Part shown: positions 26,136-38,408 of the stretch, in pieces
Numbering within the stretch: position 1 is the first letter of the stretch
How the letters are laid out: the number at the start of each line of letters is the position of its first letter
NCBI GenBank assembly: GCA_950295325.1
Contig: OX485805.1
Span: forward strand, 53,592,758-53,656,757
Length of the DNA stretch: 64,000 nucleotides
Source: Polytrichum commune
Taxonomy: Eukaryota > Streptophyta > Polytrichopsida > Polytrichales > Polytrichaceae
Reading direction: 5' to 3'
Made by a program: the position numbers and the translations under genes
The notes under the pieces: generated by a model
The model's database searches: none
The model's input: only the letters and a program-made list of their open reading frames with translations
What the model was told of the DNA's origin: nothing

Positions 26136-29115
26136 GCGTGTCCTAAACAAAATCAGTAGATATTAAATTCCCAGTAGCTGACAGCATCACCAGGTGTGAG
26201 CCAGCTAAGCCAATATTTTGTGGCACTTTTGTGGATGACCAATCGCTTGGACCATATCAGACATGAAATCAACATTTTCCAGGTTCAGGACATTCGGTTA
26301 TGTTGTTCTTCATGAGAATTTTGACTTGAAATAAGTGGTCTACAATTATATTCATACTATTAGAACTGAGAAACATCCTTCAGCATCTAAATCCCGCTAG
26401 CGTCCAAAGTGAGATGGCTTACTATGAATGAAGTGCAGCTGGTTCATAACCACCTTGCTGGTTCCTACATCGTTGATTTACATATTTACTACAAATTAAT
26501 CCCCAAGGCTCTGATGAAACATTGGCGGTGTTATTATAACCCATCGTGGCCATGCACACCTAGGCATGTGGCACAGATGCATCTGAATAAGATGTTTTGG
26601 GATATTAGCCTTGAAATCATTGTTGATTTTAAACAAAGGATCCTGCCTTTCATGTGACGACCGATTTTTACATCACTATTTCTTTGATGGGTTGGTCAAA
26701 TTTCAACATGTCTTCTGGCACCTAATTACTAAAACCGCTATAACCTTTACTATGTGAAAATTGGAATAATGCACTTGAGTCCTTGTGTAGGAAAAACTCC
26801 TTCTCCCCATGCTTCCTACAAAATTGACGTGGAGATGTGTGTATGTAAACGTCTTAAAAAAAACTAGGATAAAAAAAATAAAAAAAATAAAAAAAATAAA
26901 AAAATAAAAATATACACACATGGCATGGTCTTCACTGTTTTTGACAGTCAATAGTCACATAGGAAAACCTATTAGGATCATTAATGTTAGCCACTCATCC
27001 TAAGTGGGGATTTAATTAGGAACAACCTGCTAGGTTAGTTAGTCAAGCTCATGGTCCAGCTCACTTGTATATAGTGAACCATTATTCATTTGGAATATAT
27101 CTGTATAGTTCCTATCGTAGGCATCTGATTTTTCAATCTATGCTTCAAATACAACAAATGTTGATAATCAACGGTGATTTGAAAGATAATGCACTTGCCA
27201 TTGAATAGCATGCAAAGACACGTGAAATGCGAGCTTGATAAAGCTTTAACCTTCACAGGCAGTTGCAAAAGTGGATGCACATAGCTCCACATTTCTTGAT
27301 GATAGGATGTTGACATGTATTCTTAAATTTCACATGTCATTTTGCAATTGAGATGTCAAGTAATAGGTTGAAAATCTTGGACAGGGTAGGTGGAGCCCAT
27401 GGCAGTAGCCAACTTTCAAATGAGTTTGATGGGTGCAAAAGCAACTTTGCTTAAAAGAAGAGTTCTGGATTAGAGAAATTAAACTTTAAATTTCTCATTA
27501 TTTGTTCAAGGAGTAAAGAATGAATTTCTCTATTCCAATGATTATTATTTTCAAACTGCAATCAATGAACAGGAACCATGATTGATTTTTAGACCCATAC
27601 AAACCCCAAATGTCCAAAATCATAACTCCAAATGTATACATGATACACATTTGATAGGCGTGATAGACATTTGACAGGTACCTAACGAATGCAAAAATTA
27701 ACACTGACAGGGAGAACCAACTGCTACATAGAGATGCACCAGTTGAGTTAGAAATTTAACCTGTTCAAATTCAACACTTCAAGAAAATAACTGATCCATT
27801 AAGAGGTGTTTACAGAATATTCTTACATTTGTTGAAGACTGAAAAATGTTAACACATAACTGCTTTGTCCTGGAAACACTACAATTTATGTCCAAAAATG
27901 TTCCTGGACACTGATTCCAATATTTCATAGTGGACAACCCTCTCTGAGCAGGTACATTCCACTTGTGCTTATATTCAGTTTATTATTTTACTAGAAATTT
28001 GCCTCATGTACCAAAAGAAAATCGACAATACACTCTAACCTCCTTAACATCAAGCTTGCGACAACCAAAATGCATGTAATATTACGGAGGGTTGTAGTGT
28101 TAACATAGATGCATATAATAAAGAATTAGTGTAGCATGTGACATTTTGAATTAACACTAAGTCATCGTTGCAATAATGAAAATAATAACAATGTGAGCAT
28201 GTGTTTTGAATTGTTTGGTTGGATTATGGAGGGCAATGTGACAACGAGGAGGGAGGTTTAAATTGCACACTTCAATTCACTATAGTTTCAGCATATTACT
28301 GAGGATGACGTAACGGAGGGTAGGGTGTATCAGGAGGAAAAACCTTGCTATATAACTAGACATTCTAAGATTTAACTATTATCTTCTCTAATATTTTCAG
28401 AATGGAATGAATTCATTTCATTTACCTCACAACTAGGAATATATATATATGTATATATATATATATTCTCCACGGTGCAGGTCGATTCCATTATCGCTCG
28501 CCATAACGATTTGCTAAAACATAGCATTGCAATTTGAGCTGTACTTCCGGTAGCTGCACGGAATTGACATATATGCTGCAATGGCCACATCTGGACAGAA
28601 TCTGAATGGTCGTGACGAATCACTGACCTTATTAAAAGAATAGTAGAATGCTCCACCATGGCTGATCCACGATTCGCTTACAAATCTGTACATCGGCGCT
28701 CCAGCCTAGTACTCAGCCGAGGCTTCTATTCATGTGTTTGCACTACAGCCCAAGAAATTGCCTGCACTAAGTTACTAAGATGCAAACACCTCCTAAACAT
28801 CCACAACTCATCACCACCTTATTCTCGACACTATTCCGATGAAGGCAAATCCTCCAAAAATCCCAATCTAATCAGACACCACTAGTCACCAGACCAATTT
28901 CCGCTGCTCTGCACATTCACTTTTCGGCACATGGACGCAAAGCCCACACGAATGCCATAGCTCTATACACCTCATGTCAATCCCGGGGTGGCTGAGATTC
29001 GATTCTCAGTTAGAGGCAGTGAGACTCGCGCCTTACGATTATGTGCCTGTATGTTTACCCTGAGAGACGTGCCCAGAAGAATTGGTTGGTCTGCCTCGGC
29101 TTGGCTTGGCTCAGC
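26136..29115. other. Intergenic between MITE and XTH, no gene seen
   Basis: AT-rich. It contains an (A6-8T)n microsatellite at about 26866-26911 and a (TA)n tract at about 28438-28467. The frame at 26409-26657 has no family signature. Confidence 0.5.
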
Positions 29116-30966
29116 TTAGTTGCGGCTGCACTCGGGCGGGGGCGTGCTGTATCGGGCGGAGTCGGTGCAGTAGTCGTACGTCAGGTAGTTCGCCTTCACG
29201 TCCGCCAGGCCCTGCTGCTGAATGGGGCTCAAGCCTTGGGACTGGGGAGCGTCCCACCACTTCCCGCTCGAGCAGGCGGCCACGTCGCCGTTGTTGCACA
29301 CGCACCCGTCCAGGTTCGCGAAATTCTGGAACGAGCACACGAACGGCGCTGCCGTCCAGTCGATCTTCACGCGCCCGCCTTGCGTCGCCCAGTTAGACCC
29401 GTCCCACAGGCTCGCGTACATTCCCATGGCCTTCATCTTCGGGAACGCCACGCCCAGATCCTCGCTGTTCTTGAACACGCGGATGGGCTTGCCGTCGATC
29501 TCGAAACTGCATACCAAAATCAACAATCCCAACCATCCGTACATCAGCCGATGATATTCCCGAATAACTATTCTCAGATGCTCCTGAAACAGGTTTTGAT
29601 TCCAACATGCATGTGACCATATGTGACCACTTTATACTAAATCTGCCTATTACATCCGATGACGTGCCAAATGCACCGCTTACATGATGATGTTTTTGTT
29701 CCAGAAGAAGCCGTAGGTGTGGAAGTCCAACGTGGGATCGAACCACAGCGCGATGCGCTGCTCCCTGCCGCCTATGCCGTTGGCGAACACGTTTGTCTGC
29801 ACGAGGTACGGCTGGTTCGTCGAGTTGCCCAGCATCTCGAAGTCCAGCTCGTCGTGGCTGCTGTCGGTGGAGGACAACTGCACATCACATGTTACGGCGC
29901 ACTTCGTCATCCAATATCCAATCACTAACCCATTTTCAACTCCCGAATCATTCCGCCATAATCATCATATTTCAGGAAATATGATCCAGCTACTTTCTCA
30001 TCGCCCACTGCCGCCTACATGCTCTCCAAGCTCATCACAACACACATCCCAACTGCATCCAGGGTTCTACAGCCGAGTGCATACAGCCTTGCCTGATTTC
30101 ATACGAAATGGAGCACTGATTTCCCGGTGGCCACTGATTCCGGAGATCTCTAAGTAGTGCACATACGTTTCCATGCATGCAGTGGAGATTAAATAATGGC
30201 ACTTACGTAGTAGGCTGTGACGGTGCCGGCCGAGTTGCCGGGCACGAACTTGATGCGCACTTGGAGGTGTCCGAACAAGTACTTGTTCACGGACCAGAAT
30301 CCAGAGGCTGAGGCAACCCTCCCAACACAAATAAAGTCAGCGTATTGCGGTAAATCTGTTCATTGCAAGAATCACCAGAAACAGAGTACCAACCACACAG
30401 GCTCGCCTGACAGCCTTGATGTTGCGAAGGCAGGACCCTCACTAGGTTGGATAACAGTTTACTATTGAACATAGACAACCTCATTCACTGTGGGGGGGCA
30501 GGATTCTCATCCTCTTGCCAAAATTAAGCATATCCCAGTGCATCGACCAAACTCATTGTCATCCAGACAATACACTTCTAACTTCTGCTGATCACCACAA
30601 GCATGCACCGTCTGCCAGTGTGCCCATATCACCGCTGGAGCATGACTTAGTCCGCGGATTGGGACCCAAGAATCTACATTGATCAAACATTAATACCCCT
30701 CTTACACACAGCAGATTTCCCAAGACGGCGATATCCTTGCCAATCATGACTGCCACCGACCATGGTGATGAGAGCCTTGAACACCTCACGTTACCTGATC
30801 CTTGCGTTAGCACCAGATTCGCGCTCTGCCCATCGGGACTAGTTTGCACATGATACCCATCGCTGGGGTAGTATAGAAATTGTTCAGTGAATCCCAGGCT
30901 CTGCGCTCCCGCTACCAGCATCGCGAATCCCAACACTGCGACAAGGGCAGCCATTGCTGACCCCAT
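29116..30966 (-). CDS. XTH: Xyloglucan endotransglucosylase/hydrolase, GH16 (4 exons)
   Basis: Minus-strand exons are 30966-30795, 30307-30207, 29877-29684 and 29506-29116, joined by GT-AG introns. They total 858 nt and 285 residues, a normal XTH length. Residues 1-22 form a signal peptide, so the protein is secreted to the wall. The GH16 active site is [11 protein letters not shown] at residues 99-109: Glu101 is the predicted nucleophile, Asp103 the helper and Glu105 the acid/base. The family consensus is HDEIDFEFLGN, so Leu102 and Met106 are mild variants. An N-glycosylation sequon (Asn109-Ser-Thr) sits directly after it, as in most XTHs. The C-terminal XTH extension has paired cysteines ([11 protein letters not shown], and YC...EC near the end). 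The enzyme cuts and rejoins xyloglucan chains during wall loosening. The frame is intact, so this is probably functional. Subfamily is not assigned. Confidence 0.93.
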
Positions 30967-31569
30967 TCTACCACGACTCCTTCACAGAACCCAGCCAGGG
31001 CCACAGCCGCTTGATTTCAACAGTTGCTGCAACTAGAAAGTCTGCTCGGAAAGACGTCGAACAGTTTCTCTTCTTTAAATCTCAGAACAACGCAAGACTT
31101 ATGTAGCTGCAGTCCAGCTGAGCTTCACCAATGGAGCTCAATCACCTGTCTGCGAGGCAGGTCCTTCAAAAATCAGGCTCCGACTGCGTAGTATGTGCGT
31201 GTCTAGAGAGGTTTATGACTTCTAACTTATTCAGAAGCAGCCGGGTGAGAGGCTAGCAACGCAACGGTGCGATGTGGAGATGTCCAGACGGACGATGCCA
31301 ATGGAGGAGCATATCAGGTGTCTTTATTAGCGATGCGACGCGGTTATAGGATGTTGTTGTGGTGCTTCCTTGGCATGCTAGCCCTCATGCCTAGGACATC
31401 CACCAGTTGGCTTCCCTCAGTTTGTCTAATTATAAAACAGGTTGTGGGATTGTGTGAGTCTGTATTGTTTGTCCACTTGCAAGCTGCAATACATACCCAC
31501 AGACTTTGTTGTCTCTGTAGGAGCTGGCTTCCAAAGCTTTCCATAAGTCGTCACTGCCAGTGATTGGGT
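30967..31569. promoter_or_regulatory. Upstream region of XTH
   Basis: About 600 bp upstream of the XTH start (minus-strand gene) before a fold-back element begins. It should hold the promoter and 5' untranslated region. I cannot assign specific sites. Confidence 0.35.
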
Positions 31570-31945
31570 GGTCAAGAGGAAGCCACACAAGTTCAAAAAT
31601 GTGGGTTTCAAAACGGAGTTTGGTAAGCCAAGGTTAAAGAATTTAGGCCTTTCACAAGTGCCTAACTTCGAGGAGTTGGGTTTCAAGGTTGGTCCTTCTT
31701 TTTTTGGTCAAAATCATTTATGTCCAACACCAATCGGAATTAGAGGTTTTAAGCCCTGCAAAAATGTCGGCTTGAATTAGAGTTGAAAACAAACGGTTTT
31801 AACCAAAAAAAAAGCGGGACCAACTTTGAAACCCAACTCCTCGAAATTAGGCACATGTCAAGGCCGAAATTCTTTTACCTTGGCTCACCAAACTTCATTT
31901 TAAAATCAGTGTTTTTGAACGTGTGTGGCCTCCCCTTTAGTCATG
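31570..31945. mobile_element. Fold-back MITE with ~125-bp inverted arms
   Basis: The arm at 31575-31700 reappears inverted at about 31815-31940 with high identity. GCCAAGGT and GAGGAGTTGGGTTTCAA are present in one arm and complementary in the other. Only about 115 bp separates the arms, so the whole element folds into a hairpin. No target duplication was fixed. Confidence 0.75.
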
Positions 31946-32517
31946 AACAAATATATATACGTTTATGGTTGCATGATTGTAGAATCTTTACTTGGGTTAC
32001 AAATGGTCATTAGATGCACATCTTGTATATTGGTGGAGATGCAGTATCTAACTAAGGGGCTTTAAATGGACACTTTAAGCACTGCACCCAATCCTCGTAG
32101 GGTATGAAACACACAATTAGTGTGAGATGATTGCCATTCCAATTTTCAAATGATAAACCCTAAACCCTTCAAACCCACAATAGCTTACGTTAAAAACTAA
32201 GAATACAAAATCAATGCTATACAAAACATGAATTCTAGTGGGTTGGAAATATACTTTCAATATTACACCAAAATATAAATATTTTGTTAACGATTTATCA
32301 CATTGGATTTATATGTTTGTAGTATATAAACTATAACTGGTCCTAATTTTCAACTTACACATTAAATATAGTAAGCCATGGTATTTTCTACCCACACTAC
32401 ACGATTTTGTCTAATTAGTGTGGGTCACCATTCGCAAATACATGTTGCTATAACTTTTTACTGATATAATCATTTTTCTACCAACTAAGTTATATCATAT
32501 TCTTCAGTGTGCATATG

Positions 32518-32885
32518 ACATTAAATATGATATTTAGTGTCACCAATTCTAATTGTCTTGCTCAATACTAATTGTAAAGGGCGGCGTAGTGTCACCAACA
32601 CTAAATGTTAACCCAACCTTTTTTGTCATTCATTTTTTAAAAATTAGAGGATTATAGATTTATAGTGTTGAAATTATTGTCAATTACCAAGTGATTTTTC
32701 ATCCAAATTTCAATCATCCATGACAATATTTCATGACAAGTTGGTGACAAGAGAAGGTAAAGTTTTGGCCAATGGATGAACTCATCCATCATCCATGACA
32801 ATATTTGTTCACTTATTCATAACGAGTGAAAGTTACCATAGTGACATAAAATACCATATGACACTAAATATCATATTTAGTGTAG
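32518..32885. mobile_element. MITE, family A, copy 3
   Basis: The end TTAAATATGATATTTAGTGT near 32520 mirrors CACTAAATATCATATTTAGT near 32865. The interior is the reverse of the 5581-5961 copy, so this copy is inverted relative to it. Confidence 0.78.
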
Positions 32886-33019
32886 CTACTTCTATTATTT
32901 GGGTAAAAGTCCATGCTTGCATTAAAATGTTATCACAACATGTAACTTCAAATGAAAACCCGCACTAATTAAACAAAATAGTGTAACTTTCAGCCCACGG
33001 TCAATAGGTGTGAAAGGTG

Positions 33020-33416
33020 CACATTAAATATTGTATTTTGTGTCGCCAACTCTATTTGTCTTGCTCAATACTAATTATAAACCACCCATGTAGTGTCACC
33101 AACAATAAATCTAGACCTAACATTATTTGTTATTCCTTGTAATAAAATTATGCATCACAAATTTACCATGTTGTAAAAAATGTCACTTAGTAAGTGATTC
33201 TTATCCAAATTTTGATCATTTAAGACTACATTTCATTACAAAAATATACGGATGCAAAATATACCAAACTTTGCTTAATTCATTGGCGTTTGAAAGAACT
33301 AAAAGTAAGTTGGGATGACAAATATTTATAAACTTCATTATAATAAGTGTTCACTTGAAATGTTGCCACAATGACATAAAACACCATATGACACTAAATA
33401 CAACATTTAGTCTAGT
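33020..33416. mobile_element. MITE, family A, copy 4 (diverged)
   Basis: The same end and interior motifs as copy 3 occur in the same orientation, but diverged. The left end reads ACATTAAATATTGTATTTTG and the right end CACTAAATACAACATTTAG. A short stretch resembling its left flank recurs near 35060-35100. Confidence 0.7.
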
Positions 33417-34432
33417 AACTCCAACATGTTATTCAGAAGAAGAGAATGAAGAACAAACTTATCACGATGACCCAAATTAGACTCTTAGCGTTCAAGAGCA
33501 ACGGTCTTCAATTCCAGAAGCTGATACAGTATATTACTTCACCCTCGATGCATGATTGTAAAAGCAGATTTGAGCCTCGAGCTCACAATTTTCCATCCAT
33601 GTGTCACAAGTGTCACACATTTAAGAAAGTAGTCTTCTTGATAAGTGAAACTGGAAAGGCTTGGCCCAAGTGTTCACCTACTACCAAGGCCACGCCCCCT
33701 CCCCCCCCCCTCTTCAAGGGTCACCAAGTGCTCTTTGAGCGGAGAGCCACCGGAAGAAACCAGTGCAAGACACGTGGCACGATACGAGAGGCCGCACCCA
33801 TGACCTCGTGTGTCAAATTATGCCAGCTAGGCCTCCATTATAGGTCAAAAAGGTCTTTCGTTTAAACCCCACTAAATCTGACCCACTACATTTCTGGAGG
33901 ACCTCAGACCTTTGCATGCAATTTTAGAAAACCCTTTGAGTGTGGTTGATTTCAAAGGATCAAACTGGCCATGGTTTCGGCAATTAAAAACGGAGAGAAT
34001 GCTAAGAAAAGCAAGGCAAAGGACTTCTATAACATTTTTAAGACATCTACCAGGCCTCAAACGGCAAGCAGATGATATTATTGAGTGCCGTTTAATAGCA
34101 TGGCCGTTGCTGACTCACTGAACCCCATAGACCCTAAGCCAGAGGGTGCTTAATCCATCGCTTTGGCTCATTTAACCTATATAAAGCATCCCATTTATTC
34201 AAAAACAACTTAGCAAATGGAAGCACACAAAAAATAATAATTGTTAGATCTTGTTGAGTGCAAGACCTAACACCGATACCAAAACATTGAAAAATCTACA
34301 ATCATCTTGATGGATAATTTTGTATCAAATACCCATGGTAAATGCCATGTCCAATCCCCAAGATAGCTTGTTGGGCCATGAGCTCATGTGGCTAGAAAAA
34401 GTTGGCACATTGCAATGGACAAGTCTAAATAA
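33417..34432. other. Intergenic, no gene seen
   Basis: The frame at 33446-33865 passes through a C-run and has no family motif. Nothing else is recognisable. Confidence 0.5.
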
Positions 34433-34446
34433 TCTACAAGAGGATA

Positions 34447-34808
34447 GAGCACCACGGGCCTTGGCTTGGTGGTTAGGCTCATGGCCCCCAATGAGGAGGT
34501 TGTGGGTTCTATTCCCCATGCCGGCGTGGTGCTCACCACCTTAGTCCACCCAACTATGGTGGGGGGTCCTTGGACCTTGTTGTATGGGTACCTCAAAGCC
34601 CTTTGGGGGGGGATACCATGTCCGGTATCTTCAAGGCCACACTAGTGGCTAGCTAGGAACTAGTATAGTGTGTCACTATAGTGTCCATCCTCGAAAGGGG
34701 AGAGTAGTATTGTCCCAGTGTCCCCTTGTCCAGTGGCCATCGGGTTCATTGGCATTACGAACGGACACTTTATTCATGCCAGCCCCTTGTAGACTGGAGT
34801 TTCTCTCT
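34447..34808 (+). mobile_element. tRNA-derived SINE with 14-bp target duplication
   Basis: The left part carries Pol III promoter motifs: a box-A-like TGGCTTGGTGG at about 34463 and a box-B-like GGTTCTATTCC at about 34505, at tRNA-like spacing. The 14-bp direct repeat TCTACAAGAGGATA flanks the unit at 34433-34446 and 34809-34822. This is typical of target-primed LINE-assisted insertion. The body is non-coding and ends in a pyrimidine-rich TTTCTCTC tail. It resembles plant Au-like SINEs in layout, but family membership was not tested. Confidence 0.85.
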
Positions 34809-34822
34809 CTACAAGAGGATAT

Positions 34823-35949
34823 ATATATATAATTACACTCACCAAAGTCAATAAGCTTAGGTAACAAATGGACTTGGGCCATAAACATTTTCATTTTGCC
34901 TTGACTACCATAGGTTGATAGCCAGTCCGGTACACTTGTGCCAAATAATTATTTAAAGTGCCAAAAGTTGGTCCGGCACTTCAAAATAATAATTTCAAAA
35001 TTCTAACAATTTTCCCATGACTTTTTTCGTAATTCGATCTAGTTCCCAAATAACCAATCAATAGGTGTAAGGTGTTCACATTGCACATTAAATATTGCAA
35101 AAGAAATATGTTTTAGTACATAAGTCCTCCCCTTGAGGTGTCCACAATCCTCCTGGGATACGTAAACTTGAGAGATGAAGCCATGGTAGTCCACTTGTAT
35201 GTATTTGTCCGTATATTTTTACATAATATCTTCAACTTGCATTTTTGTTGTTGTTGGAGGCACCTAGTACTATGTTTGATTGTCTAAGCTTTTTTAGTTC
35301 AACACAACTCCAAAAAAAAAATTGTCTTAGCACAATCAAGCTCCAAAAATCCGTTCATAACACATTTTCTCTACAAACCTCCTTACTTCTTGAAAATGCT
35401 TGCTAAGATTCATTTATATCTTTTGCTACCAAATTTAGGACACAAACTTATTCTTGGATGTAGTACTTTGTTTCATGTACCAACTTTCTTTGCAGTGACT
35501 TAGGACGACTTGGAATATAATGGAATCCCTCCTATACATAATAACCTACAGTGAATTGTGAACATTACGTAAGCTTGTGAGAATTTACTAAATTTTGGAA
35601 AAAAACTTAAGATAAATTAAAATAATTCTGAAAAATTGTGTCTATCATTTCACAAATAATCAAAACTTATTTTTATAATTATTTTGTGCCAAATCATCTA
35701 TCAACTTACGGTATCCAATCATACTCCTACAACAAAAATAGGTAAACAGGAAAGTAGACATCAAGGTGTAAATTGTAATCACAAATCTCTGCATGCTTGT
35801 AAGTTTATGTAACCGGAGATGATCTAAGGACTTTTGTGATGGCCTATTTCTGGATGTCATAAGGATTGGCTTCCAAGACAATAGTCGGATTACAACCTCC
35901 CTTGGTTGCTCCCTCATGACAATGTACCTTCACCAATGTCGTCACACCT
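34823..35949. other. Intergenic, no gene seen
   Basis: AT-rich with no recognisable coding region. A (TA)n tract immediately follows the SINE duplication. Confidence 0.5.
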
Positions 35950-36400
35950 GAGTTAGCCCCCTAACATTACGGAGCCCAAAGGTGTTTACTCCAGCTCTCG
36001 CATCGAGGCGCGGCAGAGTGCGTCAGAAGAGTAGTAAAAATTGCAGCACTGCTGACCGTGCATGCGCCTCATGCCTGAGGGCTTCCGGTCCCGCCCCGGC
36101 CCGGGCTGCCAGCGCCACCCTGTATCCCCACAGCGCCACGTTGTCTGCCATGTCGCCTCGCTCCATGCTGTTTGCCACGTCGGGGATTCCAGATGTGCAT
36201 GCCCGCCCGCCCGCCCCCCGAGGTTACGAGGATCTGCGCATCAGATGCGCATGCCCTGCATCATGCCATCTTAGCATGAGCACCATGGCCTTCACCCGCC
36301 ATCCATCCATCGTGGCAACCTTAGCGCCCTCGGGGAGTGCGCTCTCCATACCTTCCTTAAAACCCTCATTCAAGCACCCATGACGATTCTTTGTAACCTG
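35950..36400. other. GC-rich island at the left edge of the transposon nest
   Basis: Composition changes sharply from AT-rich to GC-rich at about 35950. Frames here (35982-36383 and its shadows) are Pro/Ala/Arg-rich and unconvincing. The change may mark the left edge of the outer MULE-like element. No inverted end could be matched, because the other end is probably outside the window. Confidence 0.35.
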
Positions 36401-38408
36401 GACACTCCTGATTGCTGGTGCTATGGAGTGTGTTGTATGAAGTGACAGAGTGAATGGTTTACGGCCGAGATCGCTGCTTTGGAGTGGTCCTTTTCCAGGA
36501 CGGTTGGTACAATGAAGGTGAGTTACATCACTTCTCATATTTCTTTTCAAACCCCCAATCTATTATCACTTCTAATTTATTGTAACCTACTCATTTGTGA
36601 AATAGTCCGGGTTTGTGGCGCACTGGAGTGGCTTCTTTGAAGTGATGATGTAGCAACAAGGTTAGGACAATGATGTGGTGAAGAGTGACGTGCAAGATCT
36701 CGTAATCAAGTTTGTAATGCAGTGAATGTAATTGGATGATGAGGTTTTTGATCATGGCAGTCATGTTACATATGACTTAATTGCATTCCTTAAATTGTGA
36801 TTGACCAATAATATGGGCTGAGGTATTCGTCATGGTTCAGGTTTATGTGTTGCTTGTGATGAGGAGAAACTGGATCTGCCATTTTGTGAGAGATCGTTGA
36901 GCGGCGCATGAGGAGATCCGGCACAGACGTTTGTTACAAGGGGCGTACTCCATCCAAGAAGCGGTCAGTGTTGTAACCTGTCATCCTTTAGGGTTTTTTT
37001 GCTGCATTTGTTTCTTCTGTTTGGTTTGTGTTTGAGCACCGCTTATGCGATTTAGATGCATGCTTGGGCATTCTTTGTGTTCTGGTCCCTTCCTTCATGT
37101 AGGCAGTGCACATTTCTGAATAGTATATCAACGGTTTAGGGAGGTTTTCGGGGCGTGCTTTGTAATAATGCTGGCCATGGGCGTTGTTGGTGCATTTTTT
37201 TCTTCCCTTTGCTGTTTGTGTGTGGCAGCGTTTCTGGAAACAGATTTAAGCTCCGTAATGTATATGTTTTGGTGGGTTGCTTCGTGTATGTAGTCTTTAG
37301 GGTTTAGGCTGGCTTCAGGGATGCGATTCGGAACATTGCTTACTTCTTACTTCCGTTTCTTGTTTGTGCCATTCACATGTATGCTTAGGCGTTTCCTCTG
37401 TGTAGGTGCGTTGCGGTGTGTGGGCATTGCAGTTTTTGCGGTATAGATTGTGTAGGGTGGAGGGTGGTTTTCTGGACGTCGGTTGCAACATTGCATGTCA
37501 CAGTTCTTGCTGGTCTGTGTGTGGCATCGTTTGTACCAGACACGTCTATGCTTTTGGCTTGTCCCTGTTTTGGTCGTTTCCTTTGTGAGAGCAGTGTAGT
37601 ATTCTGTATACAATATTTAGGGTGGAGGGTGGTTTTCGTGGACGGCATTTCCAACTTTCGTGGTCACGGCTGTCCTTACTGCTTTTGGGTTGTGTTTGTT
37701 TGTGATTGGCCGCCTTTCGGGCATTCACGCTCATGGTTAGGTGTTGTATCTGTTGTGGTTTGCGGTCTTGGGTATCTGCAGTCTTCATGTGGCCGCGCTT
37801 TGCGACCTTCCCAGCGACGCCCGTTTCCTGCTGCTTTTCTTGGTGAATCTTCTTGTTTGTCAGCGGCCATTTTTTGGGCATTCACCTGTGTGCGAGTGCA
37901 TTTGAAAGTCTTGTTTGGCACTGCCCGCATTTAGGGCATTCAGATTTAGGGGTTGTATATGTTTTCGTCGCATGGTTGGTCTAGGACAACAACTTTTCGC
38001 TATAGATTAAGGGTTTGGGGTTTAGGAGGTCGCGGTTTAGAACATTCCAGGGCACGGCCAATCTTGGTGGTTGTTTACATTTTTGGGTTTAGGGTTTTTA
38101 CAGTGTGATAGCGTCTCTGGCATTCAGGTGTATTCTTAGGCGTTGTCTATGTTTCAGGGTCGGGGTTCGTCCAGGAATTTCAGTTTATGGGACACAGTAG
38201 TTACGGTGCTGCACGTTTGGGTTTAGGATCCTGTTGGACTTGGTGGCCATGGCCTTTGGTGCGTTACCTCCCATGGAGGGATACAAGGACCATCTACCAC
38301 GCGCATTCTGCATGCACCCTGACCTTCAAATTTCCACCCCCCTCCTTCATGCTCCCGCCTGAAACGGCATTATTCCTTGCTATTGACTTGCATTGTCGCT
38401 TGCAGAAT
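36401..38408 (+). repeat. Degenerate repeats upstream of the outer gene
   Basis: Between about 37060 and 38170, loosely similar units recur. They carry GGGCATTC or CATTCA followed by a TTAGGCGTTGT-like sequence and TATGTT (near 37067, 37369, 37719, 37936 and 38119). GGTGGAGGGTGGTTTTC is repeated at about 37455 and 37621. The long frame 37416-37934 is an artefact of this repetition. The block probably represents promoter or leader sequence of the gene starting at 38409. Confidence 0.45.

Noticed and set aside
33446-33865. 139-codon frame as a gene
   Set aside because: It runs through a homopolymer C tract and shows no domain or splice context.
34463-34520. A tRNA gene
   Set aside because: Box A/B-like motifs are present but no cloverleaf could be seen, and the flanking 14-bp duplications identify a SINE.
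37416-37934. 172-codon Cys/Gly/Phe-rich frame
   Set aside because: It coincides with degenerate repeats and has no recognisable motif. The minus strand is equally open.
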